Source: Ornithinibacillus contaminans (GTDB taxonomy: Bacteria > Bacillota > Bacilli > Bacillales > Amphibacillaceae). From it: a stretch of DNA of 64,000 nucleotides. Below are positions 54,528 through 64,000 of the stretch, piece after piece. The stretch spans positions 124,001-188,000 of the forward strand of contig NZ_LDPV02000009.1 of assembly GCF_001038425.2 (NCBI RefSeq). The letters are read 5' to 3'. A model generated the notes under the pieces. That model saw only the letters and a program-made list of their open reading frames with translations. It made no database searches and had not been told where the DNA came from. The position numbers and the translations under genes are program-made. Numbering within the stretch: the first letter of the stretch is position 1; each line of letters begins with the position of its first letter.

Positions 54528-57443
54528 GTGGATTTTAAACAATTACTCCATAAATATGGAACGAAACTTAAAAAAATCTGGCGTACGGGAAATATACAAC
54601 GTACATCTCGAATTACATATGATGTTGTCTGGAATGTTGTCTTGTTTTTCCTTGTTCTCGGCTTTATCGGTCTTTTCTTAGGAGCAGGAATTGGATTCGG
54701 TTACTTTGCATCATTAGTGAAAGATGAACCAATTCGACCTTATGAAAGCATGGAACGAGACATTTACAATTATGAAGAAACATCAAAATTATATTTTGCT
54801 GGGGATATTTACTTCGGAGACATCAACTCCGATATACACCGTGAAGAAACCACATTAGAACACATCTCCCCTATCCTGCAACAGGCAGTAGTTGCTACTG
54901 AGGATGAATTCTTCTATGAACATGAAGGAGTCGTACCGAAGGCAATAGTTCGTGCCTTAGTTCAAGAATTTACAAACTCTGAAATAAAATCAGGTGGAAG
55001 TACCTTAACCCAACAGTTAATAAAGAACCAAATATTAACGAACGAGGTTTCCTTTGAACGTAAGGCTAAGGAAATATTACTTGCCATGCGTCTCGAAAAA
55101 TTCTTTACGAAGGATCAGATATTGGAAGCATATTTGAATATCATCCCATATGGACGAGGTGCCAACGGGCGTAATATTGCTGGTGTTCAAACTGCATCTA
55201 GAACTATATTCGGTGTCAATGCAGATGAAGTAAATCTTCCGCAAGCTGCTTATCTAGCAGGATTACCACAAAGCCCTTCCTACTATACGCCATTTGAGAG
55301 TAATGGTGGCTTAAAAAGCGAAGAAGGAATTCAGCCTGGTATTAACCGAATGAAGACTGTACTTAAGCGCATGTATGAAATGGAATACATTTCCAAAGAA
55401 GAATATGATAATGCTTTACAATATGATATTGCTGCAGACTTTGTTGGCGAATCGGATACAACAATTGAAAAGTATCCTTATCTAACTTATGAACTCGAAA
55501 AAAGAGCGAAAGAAATCATTATGAACATCCTTGCAGAAGAGGATGGCTATACAAAAGAAGATTTGGCAGAAGATGATTCATTACGTGAACAATATGAAAT
55601 ATTAGCAGATCGTGATCTACGACAAAATGGCTATAATATTCATTCTACTATTGATAAAGATATTTATGATGCCTTTAAAGAGGTTGCCGCTAATTTTAAA
55701 GATTATGGACCAGACTGGACAGGTCCGGTAGAGGATCCCGTAACTGGTGAAGAAGTTGTCATTACCCAGCAGGTCGAAGCTGGGGCAAGTTTAATAGAAA
55801 ATAGCACAGGTAAGATTATTAGTTTCCTGGGCGGACGAGAATATAGCTTAGATGATCAAATAAACTATGCTACTTCTGCTGAACGATCGAACGGTAGTAC
55901 AATGAAGCCGTTTGTCTATGCATCAGCAATGGAAAAAGGTGTCGTTCAACCAGGTACACCTGTACTAGATAACAAGACTTCATGGGGTGAATGGACGCCT
56001 GGTAATTTTGACGAAAAATTCCATGGATTGCTATCTGTTCGTGACCATTTGACAGATTCATACAATTTGCCAGCAATTAAAGTTTATACACAAATCATGA
56101 ATGATAATATTGTTGATCAATACTTACGAAAAATGGGAATCACATCTCTGACAGATGGTGAATACCAAAATCCAGCCTTATCAATTGGTGCTGCAACTTA
56201 TGGTATTTCTATTGAAGAAAACACCAATGCCTACGTGACGTTTGCAAATGGTGGAAACTTTGTTGATGCCTATATGATTGAAAAAATCACCAATCAAGAT
56301 GGGGAAGTAATTTATGAACATAAGAGTGAGCCAGTGGAAGTATATTCACCTCAAACAAGTTATTTAACACTTGATATGATGCGAGACGTAGTTAGTGAAG
56401 GCTCTGCTTCCTACCTACACTCTCAATTAAACAGCCTTGGATCCACTGATTGGGCCGGTAAAACTGGTACATCACAGGATACGAAGGACGTACACTTTGT
56501 TGGTACAAATCCTAATGTAACAATGGGATCATGGTTAGGATATCGAATAGGTAAATCACTACGATGTGATTCATGTCTGTATCATAGTAACCGTAACTTA
56601 AAATTATGGGCAGAGCTTATGAATGCTGCTAGTGAAATTAGACCTGACTTAGTTACACCAAGTACTAGATTCCAACAGCCAGAGGGCATTGTATCTCGTT
56701 CTTATTGCGCAACTTCTGGAATGCTTCCGTCTGATTTATGTAAGGAAGCAGGATTAGTATCAAGTGATATATTTAATATAAACTTTATTCCAAAAGAAGT
56801 TGATGATAGCCTTATAAAAGGTTCCTATGTCTTGGTAGACGGAAAGGCCGTTCTCGCTGGTCCTAACACACCGAAGGAATTTGTTCAAGATGATGGAATT
56901 TCCTTCAATCCAGACTTCTTAAAACGAATGGAATATGATAAACTCAATGATTTAACACAGCTCTTCCCTTCATTTAGAAGAGAAGCATGGGAAAAAATTA
57001 GTATTCCAAATACAGATGGCAAAAATGGTATCAAGGATGATGGAAAAGCACCATCAACTCCGAGCTCCTTTGCCCATAAAGGTAAGAATTTAACCTGGAA
57101 AGCATCTGGAAGTAAAGATGTGATCGGCTACCGTATTTACCGTGCAAATGAGCCAGGTGGGAAATTCGAGCTAATTGGCAACACGGTAGAGACTACATTT
57201 GCAATTCCTTCTGGAAAAGCTGTTTATCACGTGAAATCGGTTGATTATTTTGGAATGGAATCATCACCATCAAAGGAATTCGTAGTAGGTGACTTCTCTG
57301 AGGCAATTGATAAACCGGAGAATCCAACGGAAGATGATCCGAGTGATCAAGCGAACTCACCAGGAGAAATACCTGATGAAGGTGATACAGACGAGGATTC
57401 AACAGAAGATGATCCAGAAGACAATCAAAATGATGATGTGTAA
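54528..57443 (+). CDS. Class A penicillin-binding protein (PBP1A family) with FN3 domain
   Basis: A bifunctional cell-wall synthase of 971 aa. It starts at GTG 54528 (GGAGG 7 nt upstream). A membrane helix (about 33-62) is followed by a glycosyltransferase domain with E125/D126 in TEDEFFYEHEG, and a transpeptidase with STMK (457-460), SYN (511-513) and KTG (645-647). The C-terminus has a fibronectin type III-like domain (about 845-925) and a very acidic tail (about 930-971, mostly Asp/Glu). It stands between tyrS and acuA, the place of acsA in B. subtilis. Confidence 0.95.
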   Translation: MDFKQLLHKYGTKLKKIWRTGNIQRTSRITYDVVWNVVLFFLVLGFIGLFLGAGIGFGYFASLVKDEPIRPYESMERDIYNYEETSKLYFAGDIYFGDINSDIHREETTLEHISPILQQAVVATEDEFFYEHEGVVPKAIVRALVQEFTNSEIKSGGSTLTQQLIKNQILTNEVSFERKAKEILLAMRLEKFFTKDQILEAYLNIIPYGRGANGRNIAGVQTASRTIFGVNADEVNLPQAAYLAGLPQSPSYYTPFESNGGLKSEEGIQPGINRMKTVLKRMYEMEYISKEEYDNALQYDIAADFVGESDTTIEKYPYLTYELEKRAKEIIMNILAEEDGYTKEDLAEDDSLREQYEILADRDLRQNGYNIHSTIDKDIYDAFKEVAANFKDYGPDWTGPVEDPVTGEEVVITQQVEAGASLIENSTGKIISFLGGREYSLDDQINYATSAERSNGSTMKPFVYASAMEKGVVQPGTPVLDNKTSWGEWTPGNFDEKFHGLLSVRDHLTDSYNLPAIKVYTQIMNDNIVDQYLRKMGITSLTDGEYQNPALSIGAATYGISIEENTNAYVTFANGGNFVDAYMIEKITNQDGEVIYEHKSEPVEVYSPQTSYLTLDMMRDVVSEGSASYLHSQLNSLGSTDWAGKTGTSQDTKDVHFVGTNPNVTMGSWLGYRIGKSLRCDSCLYHSNRNLKLWAELMNAASEIRPDLVTPSTRFQQPEGIVSRSYCATSGMLPSDLCKEAGLVSSDIFNINFIPKEVDDSLIKGSYVLVDGKAVLAGPNTPKEFVQDDGISFNPDFLKRMEYDKLNDLTQLFPSFRREAWEKISIPNTDGKNGIKDDGKAPSTPSSFAHKGKNLTWKASGSKDVIGYRIYRANEPGGKFELIGNTVETTFAIPSGKAVYHVKSVDYFGMESSPSKEFVVGDFSEAIDKPENPTEDDPSDQANSPGEIPDEGDTDEDSTEDDPEDNQNDDV

Positions 57444-57471
57444 GGAAGAGGTATTCCCTCTTCCTTTTTTT
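57444..57471 (+). terminator. Terminator after the PBP gene
   Basis: GGAAGAGG/CCTCTTCC stem, 5-nt loop and seven Ts right after the stop codon. Confidence 0.9.
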
Positions 57472-57591
57472 GTGGTTAGGATGGTTAACAATCTTTCTCT
57501 CCAACATAAGAAAAAGCTAAAAATTACAACAATAATCCTGTATAATAAAACTAATCAATACTATTATGATTAAACCGGTGGTGAGGAAGCA

Positions 57592-58245
57592 ATGGAACAC
57601 ATCAAGAATATGTACATGAAAGAACATCACACCCAAACAGAGGCAATTGTAATAGAAGGACCACTGCCTGCATCTGCATTACAAAATTACCGATTTCATT
57701 CTGAACTAACAGCGTTTCGGCCTGCACCAAAACAATTCCAGGCGCTGTTAAGCATTGCTGATCTCCAAGAAGGCCGAGTGATTATAGCAAGGACACAAGA
57801 CACCATTATCGGATATGTCACGTATCTTTATCCTGATCCACTAGAAAGATGGTCTACCTTTCAAATGGAGGATTTGCTGGAGCTAGGAGCAATTGAAGTT
57901 ACACCGGAATATCGTGGTGGTGGAATTGCTTCATCCTTACTTAAAATTTCCATGATGGATGAATTTATGGAAAACTATATTATCATTTCAACCGAATATT
58001 ATTGGCATTGGGATCTTAACGGAACTAATTTAAGTATTTGGGAGTATCGCAAGGTCATGGAAAAAATGATGGCAACCGGTGGCTTACAACCCGCTCCAAC
58101 AGATGACCCTGAAATAATCTCACATCCTGCAAACTGCTTAATGGTACGCATTGGAAAAAATGTGCCAGAATCATCAATTAACCAATTTGATACTTTACGA
58201 TTTCTTAGAAGACAGGAATTACGTACAATGAGGGAGGGTTTATAA
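57592..58245 (+). CDS. acuA: AcuA: GNAT acetyltransferase of acetyl-CoA synthetase
   Basis: A 217-aa GNAT-family acetyltransferase which in B. subtilis acetylates and switches off acetyl-CoA synthetase AcsA. The acetyl-CoA-binding segment is VTPEYRGGGIASSLLK. It begins the acuABC operon: GGTGGTGAGGA precedes ATG, and its stop overlaps the acuB start by one base. Its usual substrate gene acsA is not adjacent here. Confidence 0.93.
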   Translation: MEHIKNMYMKEHHTQTEAIVIEGPLPASALQNYRFHSELTAFRPAPKQFQALLSIADLQEGRVIIARTQDTIIGYVTYLYPDPLERWSTFQMEDLLELGAIEVTPEYRGGGIASSLLKISMMDEFMENYIIISTEYYWHWDLNGTNLSIWEYRKVMEKMMATGGLQPAPTDDPEIISHPANCLMVRIGKNVPESSINQFDTLRFLRRQELRTMREGL

Positions 58246-58895
58246 TGCATGTTGAAGATATTATGAAGCGACACGTAATCACACTTAGCCCAGAAGATTC
58301 CATCGCAACTGCACATCAATTACTACTGGAACACCGAATTAGGCACATCCCTATTGTGGATGAGGATTTTACGGTAATTGGCATTGTTTCAGATCGTGAT
58401 GTACGTGATGCTAGTCCATCAGTATTACTAGCTGAACAGGATAAGACCATTTTAAACAAGAAACTACGCACCATTATGCGACACCCTGTAATTACCGTAC
58501 ATCCGCTCGACTTCGTTGAAGAAGTTGCCCGTATAGTCTATGATCGTGAAATTGCTTGTCTTCCAGTTGTTAGTCACAACAAGCTAGTAGGCATTATAAC
58601 AGAAAAGGACTTGCTATATACGTTTATCCAACTAACAGGCACTCATATTCAAGGATCACAAATTGAAGTGAAAGTACCTAATAGGCCTGGAATACTACCT
58701 GAAGTAGCTTCCGTATTCGGGAATCGAGGATTAAACGTCTCCTCTGTTCTTGTTTATCCTTATAAAAATGATCCAGAATTTAAAATACTTGTTTTTCGTA
58801 TCCAAACAATGAATCCGCTACCAATTATTCGTGAATTACGGCAAGAGGGCTATGAACTCATGTGGCCAAATAATATACCGGAGCCAAAGCTATGA
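58245..58895 (+). CDS. acuB: AcuB: CBS-ACT regulatory protein
   Basis: A 216-aa protein with two CBS domains (about 1-60 and 75-130) and a C-terminal ACT domain (about 140-216, starting VKVPNRPGILPEVASVF). Encoded in the acuABC operon of acetoin/acetate use; the ligand and target are not known. It overlaps acuA by 1 nt and acuC by 4 nt (ATGA). Confidence 0.93.
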   Translation: MHVEDIMKRHVITLSPEDSIATAHQLLLEHRIRHIPIVDEDFTVIGIVSDRDVRDASPSVLLAEQDKTILNKKLRTIMRHPVITVHPLDFVEEVARIVYDREIACLPVVSHNKLVGIITEKDLLYTFIQLTGTHIQGSQIEVKVPNRPGILPEVASVFGNRGLNVSSVLVYPYKNDPEFKILVFRIQTMNPLPIIRELRQEGYELMWPNNIPEPKL

Positions 58896-60046
58896 GTAGG
58901 AACGTTAAATTTGTCTACACGAACTCACTATTAAACTATCACTTCCATGAAAATCATCCCTTTAATCAACAACGAGTCCTATTAGCAAAAGAATTATTAG
59001 AAGAATCCGATGCACTTGCATCCAATGATATGGTAATGCCACGATCTGCTACGGAAGAAGAAATAGCTCTTTTTCACGATGTAAGGTATATTGACGCTGT
59101 TAAAAACAGCAGTAAGGCAAGTCTCGATAATCTGGTCAAGTTCGGTCTAGGCACTGAAGATACCCCCGTCTTCCCGAATATGCATGAAGCGTCCATGCAA
59201 GTGGTAGGTGCTACATTAACAGCAGTTGAATCTGTATTACTCGATGGTTTTGATGGGGCGGTAAATTTCGGTGGCGGACTTCATCACGGATATAAAAATA
59301 AAGCATCCGGATTTTGCGTATATAATGATGCAGCAATTGCCATTAACTATATTCGTAAAGTGTTTGGGCTAAAGGTGCTTTATATTGATACGGATGCACA
59401 TCATGGAGACGGAGTTCAATGGGCTTTTTACGAAGATCCGAATGTGTGTACATTTTCCATCCATGAGACAGGCAGGTACCTATTTCCGGGCACAGGAAAT
59501 GTTACAGAACGAGGGATTAAAGCCGGTCATGGATTTAGCTTCAATTTGCCTATCGATGCCTTTACACAGGACGACTCCTTTATTGATGTTTATTCGATTG
59601 CGTTACAGGAAATTGCCGATTATTTTCAACCAGACATTATTGTCACCCAAAATGGTGCTGATGCACACTTTTATGATCCACTTAGCCATCTTTGTGGCTC
59701 AATGGAAATCTATGAAGCCATTCCAAAGGTTGCTTTAGAAATTGCGAATCGCTATTGCAACGGAAAATGGATTGCGCTTGGTGGAGGGGGTTATGATATA
59801 TGGCGGGTTGTCCCAAGAGCATGGGCACAGTTGTGGCATGTTATGAAGTATGGTGATACCGCAAAGGGACCTCTACCTCTTAACTGGGTTCAGAAGTGGC
59901 AAGTAGAAGCCCCAGTTACAATACCGGCGACTTGGAAGGATGATAAAGGGATCATACCAGAAATACCTAGGAAAGCAGAAATAACCGAGAAAAACTATCA
60001 CACATTATTAAATCTATTAAAATATACAAAAGTAAAAAGAGATTAA
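58892..60046 (+). CDS. acuC: AcuC: histone-deacetylase-fold protein deacetylase
   Basis: A 384-aa zinc deacetylase of the HDAC fold that removes acetyl groups placed by AcuA. The zinc and catalytic motifs are DTDAHHGDGVQWAFY, HDVRYIDAVK and NGADAHFYDPLSH, with GGGGYD near the end. It is last of the acuABC operon and convergent with motS; the intergenic space is filled by a repeat copy. Confidence 0.94.
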   Translation: MSRNVKFVYTNSLLNYHFHENHPFNQQRVLLAKELLEESDALASNDMVMPRSATEEEIALFHDVRYIDAVKNSSKASLDNLVKFGLGTEDTPVFPNMHEASMQVVGATLTAVESVLLDGFDGAVNFGGGLHHGYKNKASGFCVYNDAAIAINYIRKVFGLKVLYIDTDAHHGDGVQWAFYEDPNVCTFSIHETGRYLFPGTGNVTERGIKAGHGFSFNLPIDAFTQDDSFIDVYSIALQEIADYFQPDIIVTQNGADAHFYDPLSHLCGSMEIYEAIPKVALEIANRYCNGKWIALGGGGYDIWRVVPRAWAQLWHVMKYGDTAKGPLPLNWVQKWQVEAPVTIPATWKDDKGIIPEIPRKAEITEKNYHTLLNLLKYTKVKRD

Positions 60047-60052
60047 GAACAT

Positions 60053-60170
60053 AAGTATTTATGACAAGATAAATTCCGAACGCGGGCAATCAAGACCCGC
60101 TTCGGTAAAATGCGCCTTTGTGTTAGTGCATTATTTATTAGTTTATCTTCTCATTTTACTTATATCTTAA
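60053..60170 (-). repeat. Dispersed intergenic repeat, copy B
   Basis: On the minus strand it shares ATGCACTAAC, AAGCGGGT and GTTCGGAATTTATCT with copy A at 10394-10552. A small GCGGG/CCCGC hairpin lies inside. It lies between the stops of convergent acuC and motS and may act as the terminator for both. Confidence 0.6.
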
Positions 60171-60175
60171 TCTCT

Positions 60176-60925
60176 TTAACTTTCAGTTCCATCTTCTAGT
60201 ATGACAATTTCTACTCGCCTGTTTTTACTTCGATTTGCTTCACTATCATTTGGTACAACTGGATATGTGTCACTATATCCTGTGATGGAAAAACGGTTTT
60301 CTTGCAACCCTTCCTCATCTACTAAGAATCGAACGACACTACTTGCTCTTGCACCTGATAATTCCCAATTCGACGGGTATCGAAAACTATCCATTGGAAC
60401 ATCATCTGTGTGTCCTTCGACTTTAATCGGATTATCGATTTGAGCAAGTAAATTACCTACTTTTGTTAAAAACGGAAGCGCTGATGGCAGGATGACTGCT
60501 TCACCAGGATCAAATAGAATACTATCTTGTAAAACAAGTACAACTCCTCGTTCAGAACGATTTGCCGAAACAACATTATTTAAATCATTTTCATCCAAAT
60601 AGCTTTCTACTTCCGTGATTAAATCCTGTAAGGAATCTTGTTCGGCATCACGATCATCTGGTGTGGGAATCTCCACATCATTCGGTGCCTCATTATCTTC
60701 AATGTTCTCAGAGGAATTATCCAATGGCACCTTAGAAGAAGAAAAATCAAAAATTGTCCGGCTTCGAAAGGATTCTGATACTTGTTCAAACTTGGCAGCA
60801 TCAATCTGTGACATAGAGAATAGTAAAATAAAAAAAACAAGTACCAGTGTAACCATATCAGAATAGGTAACCATCCATTTAGGTGCACCTTTATCAACTG
60901 TTTTTCCTCTATCTCTACGCTTCAT
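60176..60925 (-). CDS. motS: MotS: Na+-type flagellar stator subunit
   Basis: A 249-aa MotB-family protein. The ATG at 60925 has GGGAGG just upstream. A single membrane helix carries the ion-binding D23 in YSDMVTLVLVFFILLF, followed by a plug region and a peptidoglycan-binding OmpA-like domain (about 115-245, with VEGHTDDVPMD and NRRVEI). It forms the stator with MotP, overlapping its gene end by 11 nt. In B. subtilis MotPS is the Na+-driven stator, placed next to ccpA as here. Confidence 0.94.
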   Translation of the reverse strand: MKRRDRGKTVDKGAPKWMVTYSDMVTLVLVFFILLFSMSQIDAAKFEQVSESFRSRTIFDFSSSKVPLDNSSENIEDNEAPNDVEIPTPDDRDAEQDSLQDLITEVESYLDENDLNNVVSANRSERGVVLVLQDSILFDPGEAVILPSALPFLTKVGNLLAQIDNPIKVEGHTDDVPMDSFRYPSNWELSGARASSVVRFLVDEEGLQENRFSITGYSDTYPVVPNDSEANRSKNRRVEIVILEDGTES

Positions 60926-61739
60926 GAAAATCCTCCCTAGCAAAACGCGGATCAGCCTCGTTATCAAGCTCCCTCATATCTTCTTCTGCTAGAAAAGCAC
61001 CCAGTTTTTCCTCTAAAATTCTCGGATTTTGTCCGGATTGAACCCCTATGACACCTTCAATTATAATTTGTTTTATAAAGATTTCCTCTTCTGTTTTATT
61101 CTCCAGCTTACTTGCCATCGGAATAAACACTAAATTAGCTAACACTGTTCCATATAGCGTAGTTAACAAAGCCACTGCCATACTAGGACCTAATGTCGCT
61201 GGATCCTGTAGATTATTTAGCATAAGAACAAGACCTATTAACGTACCTATCATCCCCCAAGCAGGGGCATATTCACCGCATTTCTGTATGATCATTCTTC
61301 CTCGATAATGACGTTCTTCCATGGCGATAATTTCAGCATCCATAATATCATGAATGACCTCTGGCTCTACACCATCTATTGCAAGTAAAATTCCTTTTTG
61401 GATAAATGGCTCATCAACTTCTTCTAACTCATTTTCTAGCGCTAAAATCCCTTCTCTTCTAGCTCTTTCTGATAAGCGAATAAATAAATCAATAAGTTCT
61501 GGTAGCTTTCGTTCATTTTGATTAAAGGATTCCTTTAACACTCTTCCTGTTAGCTTGATTTGCTCCAAGTTGAAGTTTATAAGTAATGAACCAGCTACTC
61601 CACCGATCACGATAAGAATTGAAGCAACATCAAGAAAAGACACAAAACCTTCTGTTCCTGCATTAGAAAGTATTGCCAGCATAATCATAATAAACCCTAT
61701 TGTAATGCCGATAGGAGTTAATAAATCTCTTTTTCTCAT
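60915..61739 (-). CDS. motP: MotP: Na+-type flagellar stator subunit
   Basis: A 274-aa MotA-family protein with four membrane helices (two N-terminal, two at about 145-205) and a large cytoplasmic loop containing ARREGILALENEL, the segment that contacts the rotor. With MotS it makes the Na+ channel that powers the flagellar motor. It lies next to ccpA in the same direction, as in B. subtilis. Confidence 0.94.
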   Translation of the reverse strand: MRKRDLLTPIGITIGFIMIMLAILSNAGTEGFVSFLDVASILIVIGGVAGSLLINFNLEQIKLTGRVLKESFNQNERKLPELIDLFIRLSERARREGILALENELEEVDEPFIQKGILLAIDGVEPEVIHDIMDAEIIAMEERHYRGRMIIQKCGEYAPAWGMIGTLIGLVLMLNNLQDPATLGPSMAVALLTTLYGTVLANLVFIPMASKLENKTEEEIFIKQIIIEGVIGVQSGQNPRILEEKLGAFLAEEDMRELDNEADPRFAREDFHEA

Positions 61740-61800
61740 ACTCTCACTCCCAAAAATTCTGAGTAGTCGTCTTCCTTCGATTCCTTATATCCCAAACCAT

Positions 61801-62796
61801 CTACTTTGTTGAATTACGTTCTACTAAGCGGTGTGGCAATACTACCTTCTGCTCTTCTACTTCTTCTTTATTCATAAATTTAGTTAATAATCGCATTGCT
61901 ACCGCACCAATATCATACATCGGTTGAACAACTGTTGATAAGGTTGGGCGAACCATAGTAGCTAACTTCGTATTATCAAATCCAAATACCTCTAGCTCAT
62001 CTGGAACTTTCATACCCATATCCTGTGCACCGTGGATTGCTCCAAGCGCTATTGCATCAGATGCAGCAAATACAGCGGTAGGTTTATCATTTAAGTTCAT
62101 TAATTTCCCTACTGCTTGAATACCAGCTTCATACGTGTAGTCACTATGAATAATATAATCCTCGACTACTGGTATAGCTGCCTCTTTCAGTGCACGTAAG
62201 TACCCTTGATATTTCAATTGATTAATGGTGTATTCTTCTTTCCCAGAAATAAATGCAACCTTCTTATTTCCTTTTTCAATTAAAAACTTAGCCGCTTCAT
62301 ATCCAGCTGCCTCATAATCGATGTTAACAGAAGCAATGGAATCCGTACCATCATACGTTGCTGCTAATACAACAGGTACAGATGCTGTTGAAAATTGTTG
62401 AACATGTTCTTCCGAGATATTTCCACCCATAAAGATAATGCCATCTACTTGTTTTTCAAGCATCGTATTAATCAGTTGAATTTCTTTATCTTTGTTTTGA
62501 TCGGAGTTACTTAGAATAATATTGTACTTATACATAGTCGCAATATCTTCAATTCCTCGTGCTAATTCAGCAAAAAATATACTTGAGATATCCGGTATAA
62601 TTGCTCCAACCGTTGTTGTCTTTTTACTTGCAAGTCCACGCGCAACAGCATTAGGTCGATACCCTAATCGCTCAATAGTTGCTAGTACCTTTTTTCTAGT
62701 TGTTGGTTTTACATTTGGATTTCCGTTTACAACCCGTGAAACGGTTGCCATGGAAACATTCGCTTCTCTTGCTACATCATATATTGTTACTGTCAT
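61801..62796 (-). CDS. ccpA: Catabolite control protein A
   Basis: A LacI-family regulator of 331 aa that, with HPr-Ser-P, binds cre sites and governs carbon catabolite repression. The ATG at 62796 has GGAGG 8 nt upstream. The N-terminal helix-turn-helix is [20 protein letters not shown], the hinge helix is [14 protein letters not shown], and a periplasmic-binding-like core follows. It lies between motP and aroA, as in B. subtilis. Confidence 0.97.
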   Translation of the reverse strand: MTVTIYDVAREANVSMATVSRVVNGNPNVKPTTRKKVLATIERLGYRPNAVARGLASKKTTTVGAIIPDISSIFFAELARGIEDIATMYKYNIILSNSDQNKDKEIQLINTMLEKQVDGIIFMGGNISEEHVQQFSTASVPVVLAATYDGTDSIASVNIDYEAAGYEAAKFLIEKGNKKVAFISGKEEYTINQLKYQGYLRALKEAAIPVVEDYIIHSDYTYEAGIQAVGKLMNLNDKPTAVFAASDAIALGAIHGAQDMGMKVPDELEVFGFDNTKLATMVRPTLSTVVQPMYDIGAVAMRLLTKFMNKEEVEEQKVVLPHRLVERNSTK

Positions 62797-62895
62797 CAAA
62801 AATACCTCCTAAATTCCGTTATCTCGAGTAAAGACACGTATAGTAACTATTAATAATCATACTCTACCACGCAAAAAAATACAAAAAATAATATG

Positions 62896-62924
62896 AAAAA
62901 GACCGATCTTACTTGATCAGTCCT
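62896..62924 (-). terminator. Terminator after aroA
   Basis: AGGACTGATC/GATCGGTCTT stem with a 6-nt loop and T-run on the minus strand, 10 nt after the aroA stop. Confidence 0.75.
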
Positions 62925-62938
62925 ATTTCAGCAAAAAA

Positions 62939-64000
62939 TTAGCTAATCGACGCTCTAAATTTAGACAATTCCTGATAAAACGTTTCAAATGTCGGAATGT
63001 CCATTTGCTGTGCCGAATCTGATAATGCAATAGCGGGATCAGGATGAACCTCTGCCATAATACCATCAGCGCCAATAGCCATTGCCGCTTTTGCTGTTGG
63101 AATAAGTAAATCTCTTCTTCCTGTTGAATGAGTCACATCAACCATAACCGGCAAATGCGTCTCCTGTTTTAGAATTGGTACCGCTGAAATATCTAGTGTG
63201 TTTCTAGTTGCTGTTTCATACGTTCTAATTCCACGCTCACAAAGAATTATATTACCATTTCCACGAGAAATTATATATTCTGCAGCATTAATAAATTCAG
63301 AAATAGTTGCCGAAAGTCCACGTTTTAATAAAACAGGCTTATCCACATCTCCCGCAGCTTTTAATAATTCAAAGTTTTGCATGTTTCGCGCACCAATTTG
63401 AATAACATCGACATAATCAAGTGCCACTTCAATATGAGCAGGATTCACAATCTCACTAATCACGGCTAAATCGAATTCATCCGCTACCTCGCGCAAAATT
63501 TTCAACCCCTCAATGCCAAGCCCTTGAAAATCATATGGTGATGTACGAGGTTTAAATGCACCACCTCTGAATAATTTAATTCCTTTTTCCTTAATGACGC
63601 TGGCTACCTCACGTACTTGCTCATACGTTTCAACTGCACATGGCCCCATCACAAAATGCGGGTTGCCATCGCCAATCTTCAAGCCTTTAATATCAATGAC
63701 AGTATTTTCTGGCTTGCGCTTTCTAGACACTAATAATTCCTTACTCTGATCATCCTCTTGTAATTCTAAACCGGCTTTAAATATTTCTTTAAAAATATGT
63801 TCAATGGTTGCATTGTCAAAAGGACCATGATTATGCTCAATTAAATGATTAAGCATTTCCCTTTCTCTTACTGGATCGAAACGATTCAAGCCCTGTTTAC
63901 TTTTTACTTGACCTATTTCCTTTACATAAGTTGCTCGTAAATTCACAAGTTCGAGTAATTGTAAATTAACCGCATCAAGCTTTTCTCGTAATTGTTCTAA
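62939..64000 (-). CDS. aroA: Chorismate mutase-DAHP synthase fusion (5' end outside window)
   Basis: Bifunctional first enzyme of aromatic amino acid synthesis. The window holds 353 codons; the true start is beyond 64000. An AroQ-type chorismate mutase domain (from [19 protein letters not shown] to about residue 85) precedes the DAHP synthase barrel, with [25 protein letters not shown] and [13 protein letters not shown]. An in-frame GTG at 63946 is not the start, because the frame and the mutase helix continue upstream. In B. subtilis the protein senses chorismate and prephenate through the mutase domain. Confidence 0.95.
   Translation of the reverse strand, partial: LEQLREKLDAVNLQLLELVNLRATYVKEIGQVKSKQGLNRFDPVREREMLNHLIEHNHGPFDNATIEHIFKEIFKAGLELQEDDQSKELLVSRKRKPENTVIDIKGLKIGDGNPHFVMGPCAVETYEQVREVASVIKEKGIKLFRGGAFKPRTSPYDFQGLGIEGLKILREVADEFDLAVISEIVNPAHIEVALDYVDVIQIGARNMQNFELLKAAGDVDKPVLLKRGLSATISEFINAAEYIISRGNGNIILCERGIRTYETATRNTLDISAVPILKQETHLPVMVDVTHSTGRRDLLIPTAKAAMAIGADGIMAEVHPDPAIALSDSAQQMDIPTFETFYQELSKFRASIS

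Noticed and set aside
57289-57573. 94-codon plus-strand frame across the PBP end
   Set aside because: Shadow of the acidic PBP tail in another frame, running over a terminator.

Overview
The window reads as a chromosomal segment of a low-GC, spore-forming member of the Bacillaceae, probably an Oceanobacillus/Virgibacillus-like genus. The evidence is gene order: phoPR-mdh-icd-citZ, ytvI, fxsA, pyk-pfkA, accA-accD, ytsJ, dnaE, ytrH-ytrI, nrnA, ytpI, ytoI, then ytkL, ackA-ytxK-tpx-ytfJ-ytfI, thiI-nifZ, ezrA-refZ-ytsP-dgcP-rpsD, tyrS, acuABC, motPS, ccpA and aroA follow the order known from the B. subtilis ytx/ytr region. Sporulation genes (an alpha/beta SASP, ytfJ, ytrH, ytrI, ytvI) show it makes endospores. 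The Na+-type stator MotPS fits a salt- or alkali-adapted lifestyle. No rRNA, tRNA, CRISPR, transposase or phage gene was found.

Layout. 1-9.1 kb: phosphate two-component system, TCA genes, a permease, FxsA and pyruvate kinase. 9.1-18 kb: PfkA, acetyl-CoA carboxylase, a FadR/GntR regulator, malic enzyme and DnaE; two FadR-like operator candidates tie the regulator to the malic enzyme and accDA promoters. 18-22.5 kb: sporulation proteins, NrnA, YtpI, YtoI. 22.3-32.1 kb: a complete monoderm type IV pilus locus on the minus strand. 32.3-50.4 kb: housekeeping genes including ytkL, pspA, ald, uspA, ackA, tpx, thiI/nifZ, ezrA, dgcP and rpsD. 50.3-54.4 kb: two tiny membrane proteins, pflA, an internally deleted pflB and T-box-controlled tyrS. 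54.5-64 kb: a class A PBP, acuABC, motPS, ccpA and aroA.

The main discovery is the pilus locus. It sits between ytoI and ytkL, where B. subtilis has unrelated genes. It encodes three pilin-like proteins (one a large prepilin with a glycine-rich, probably beta-solenoid body), PilB, PilT, PilC, the major pilin, a prepilin peptidase, PilM, PilN and PilO. The major pilin gene has its own promoter, a well-matched class II cyclic-di-GMP riboswitch in its leader, and a terminator directly after it. PilB carries a tandem N-terminal MshEN-type motif, known in other PilB proteins to bind c-di-GMP, and a DgcP-type diguanylate cyclase lies about 15 kb away. Together these suggest a c-di-GMP-gated, retractable pilus in a spore-forming bacillus, controlled at pilin synthesis and at the assembly motor.

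Other unusual points: pflB has lost about 450 internal codons in frame, including the active-site cysteine pair; Tpx lacks its resolving cysteine; PhoR lacks the extracytoplasmic sensor domain; acsA is missing from its usual place beside acuABC; and a degenerate intergenic repeat family occurs four times.
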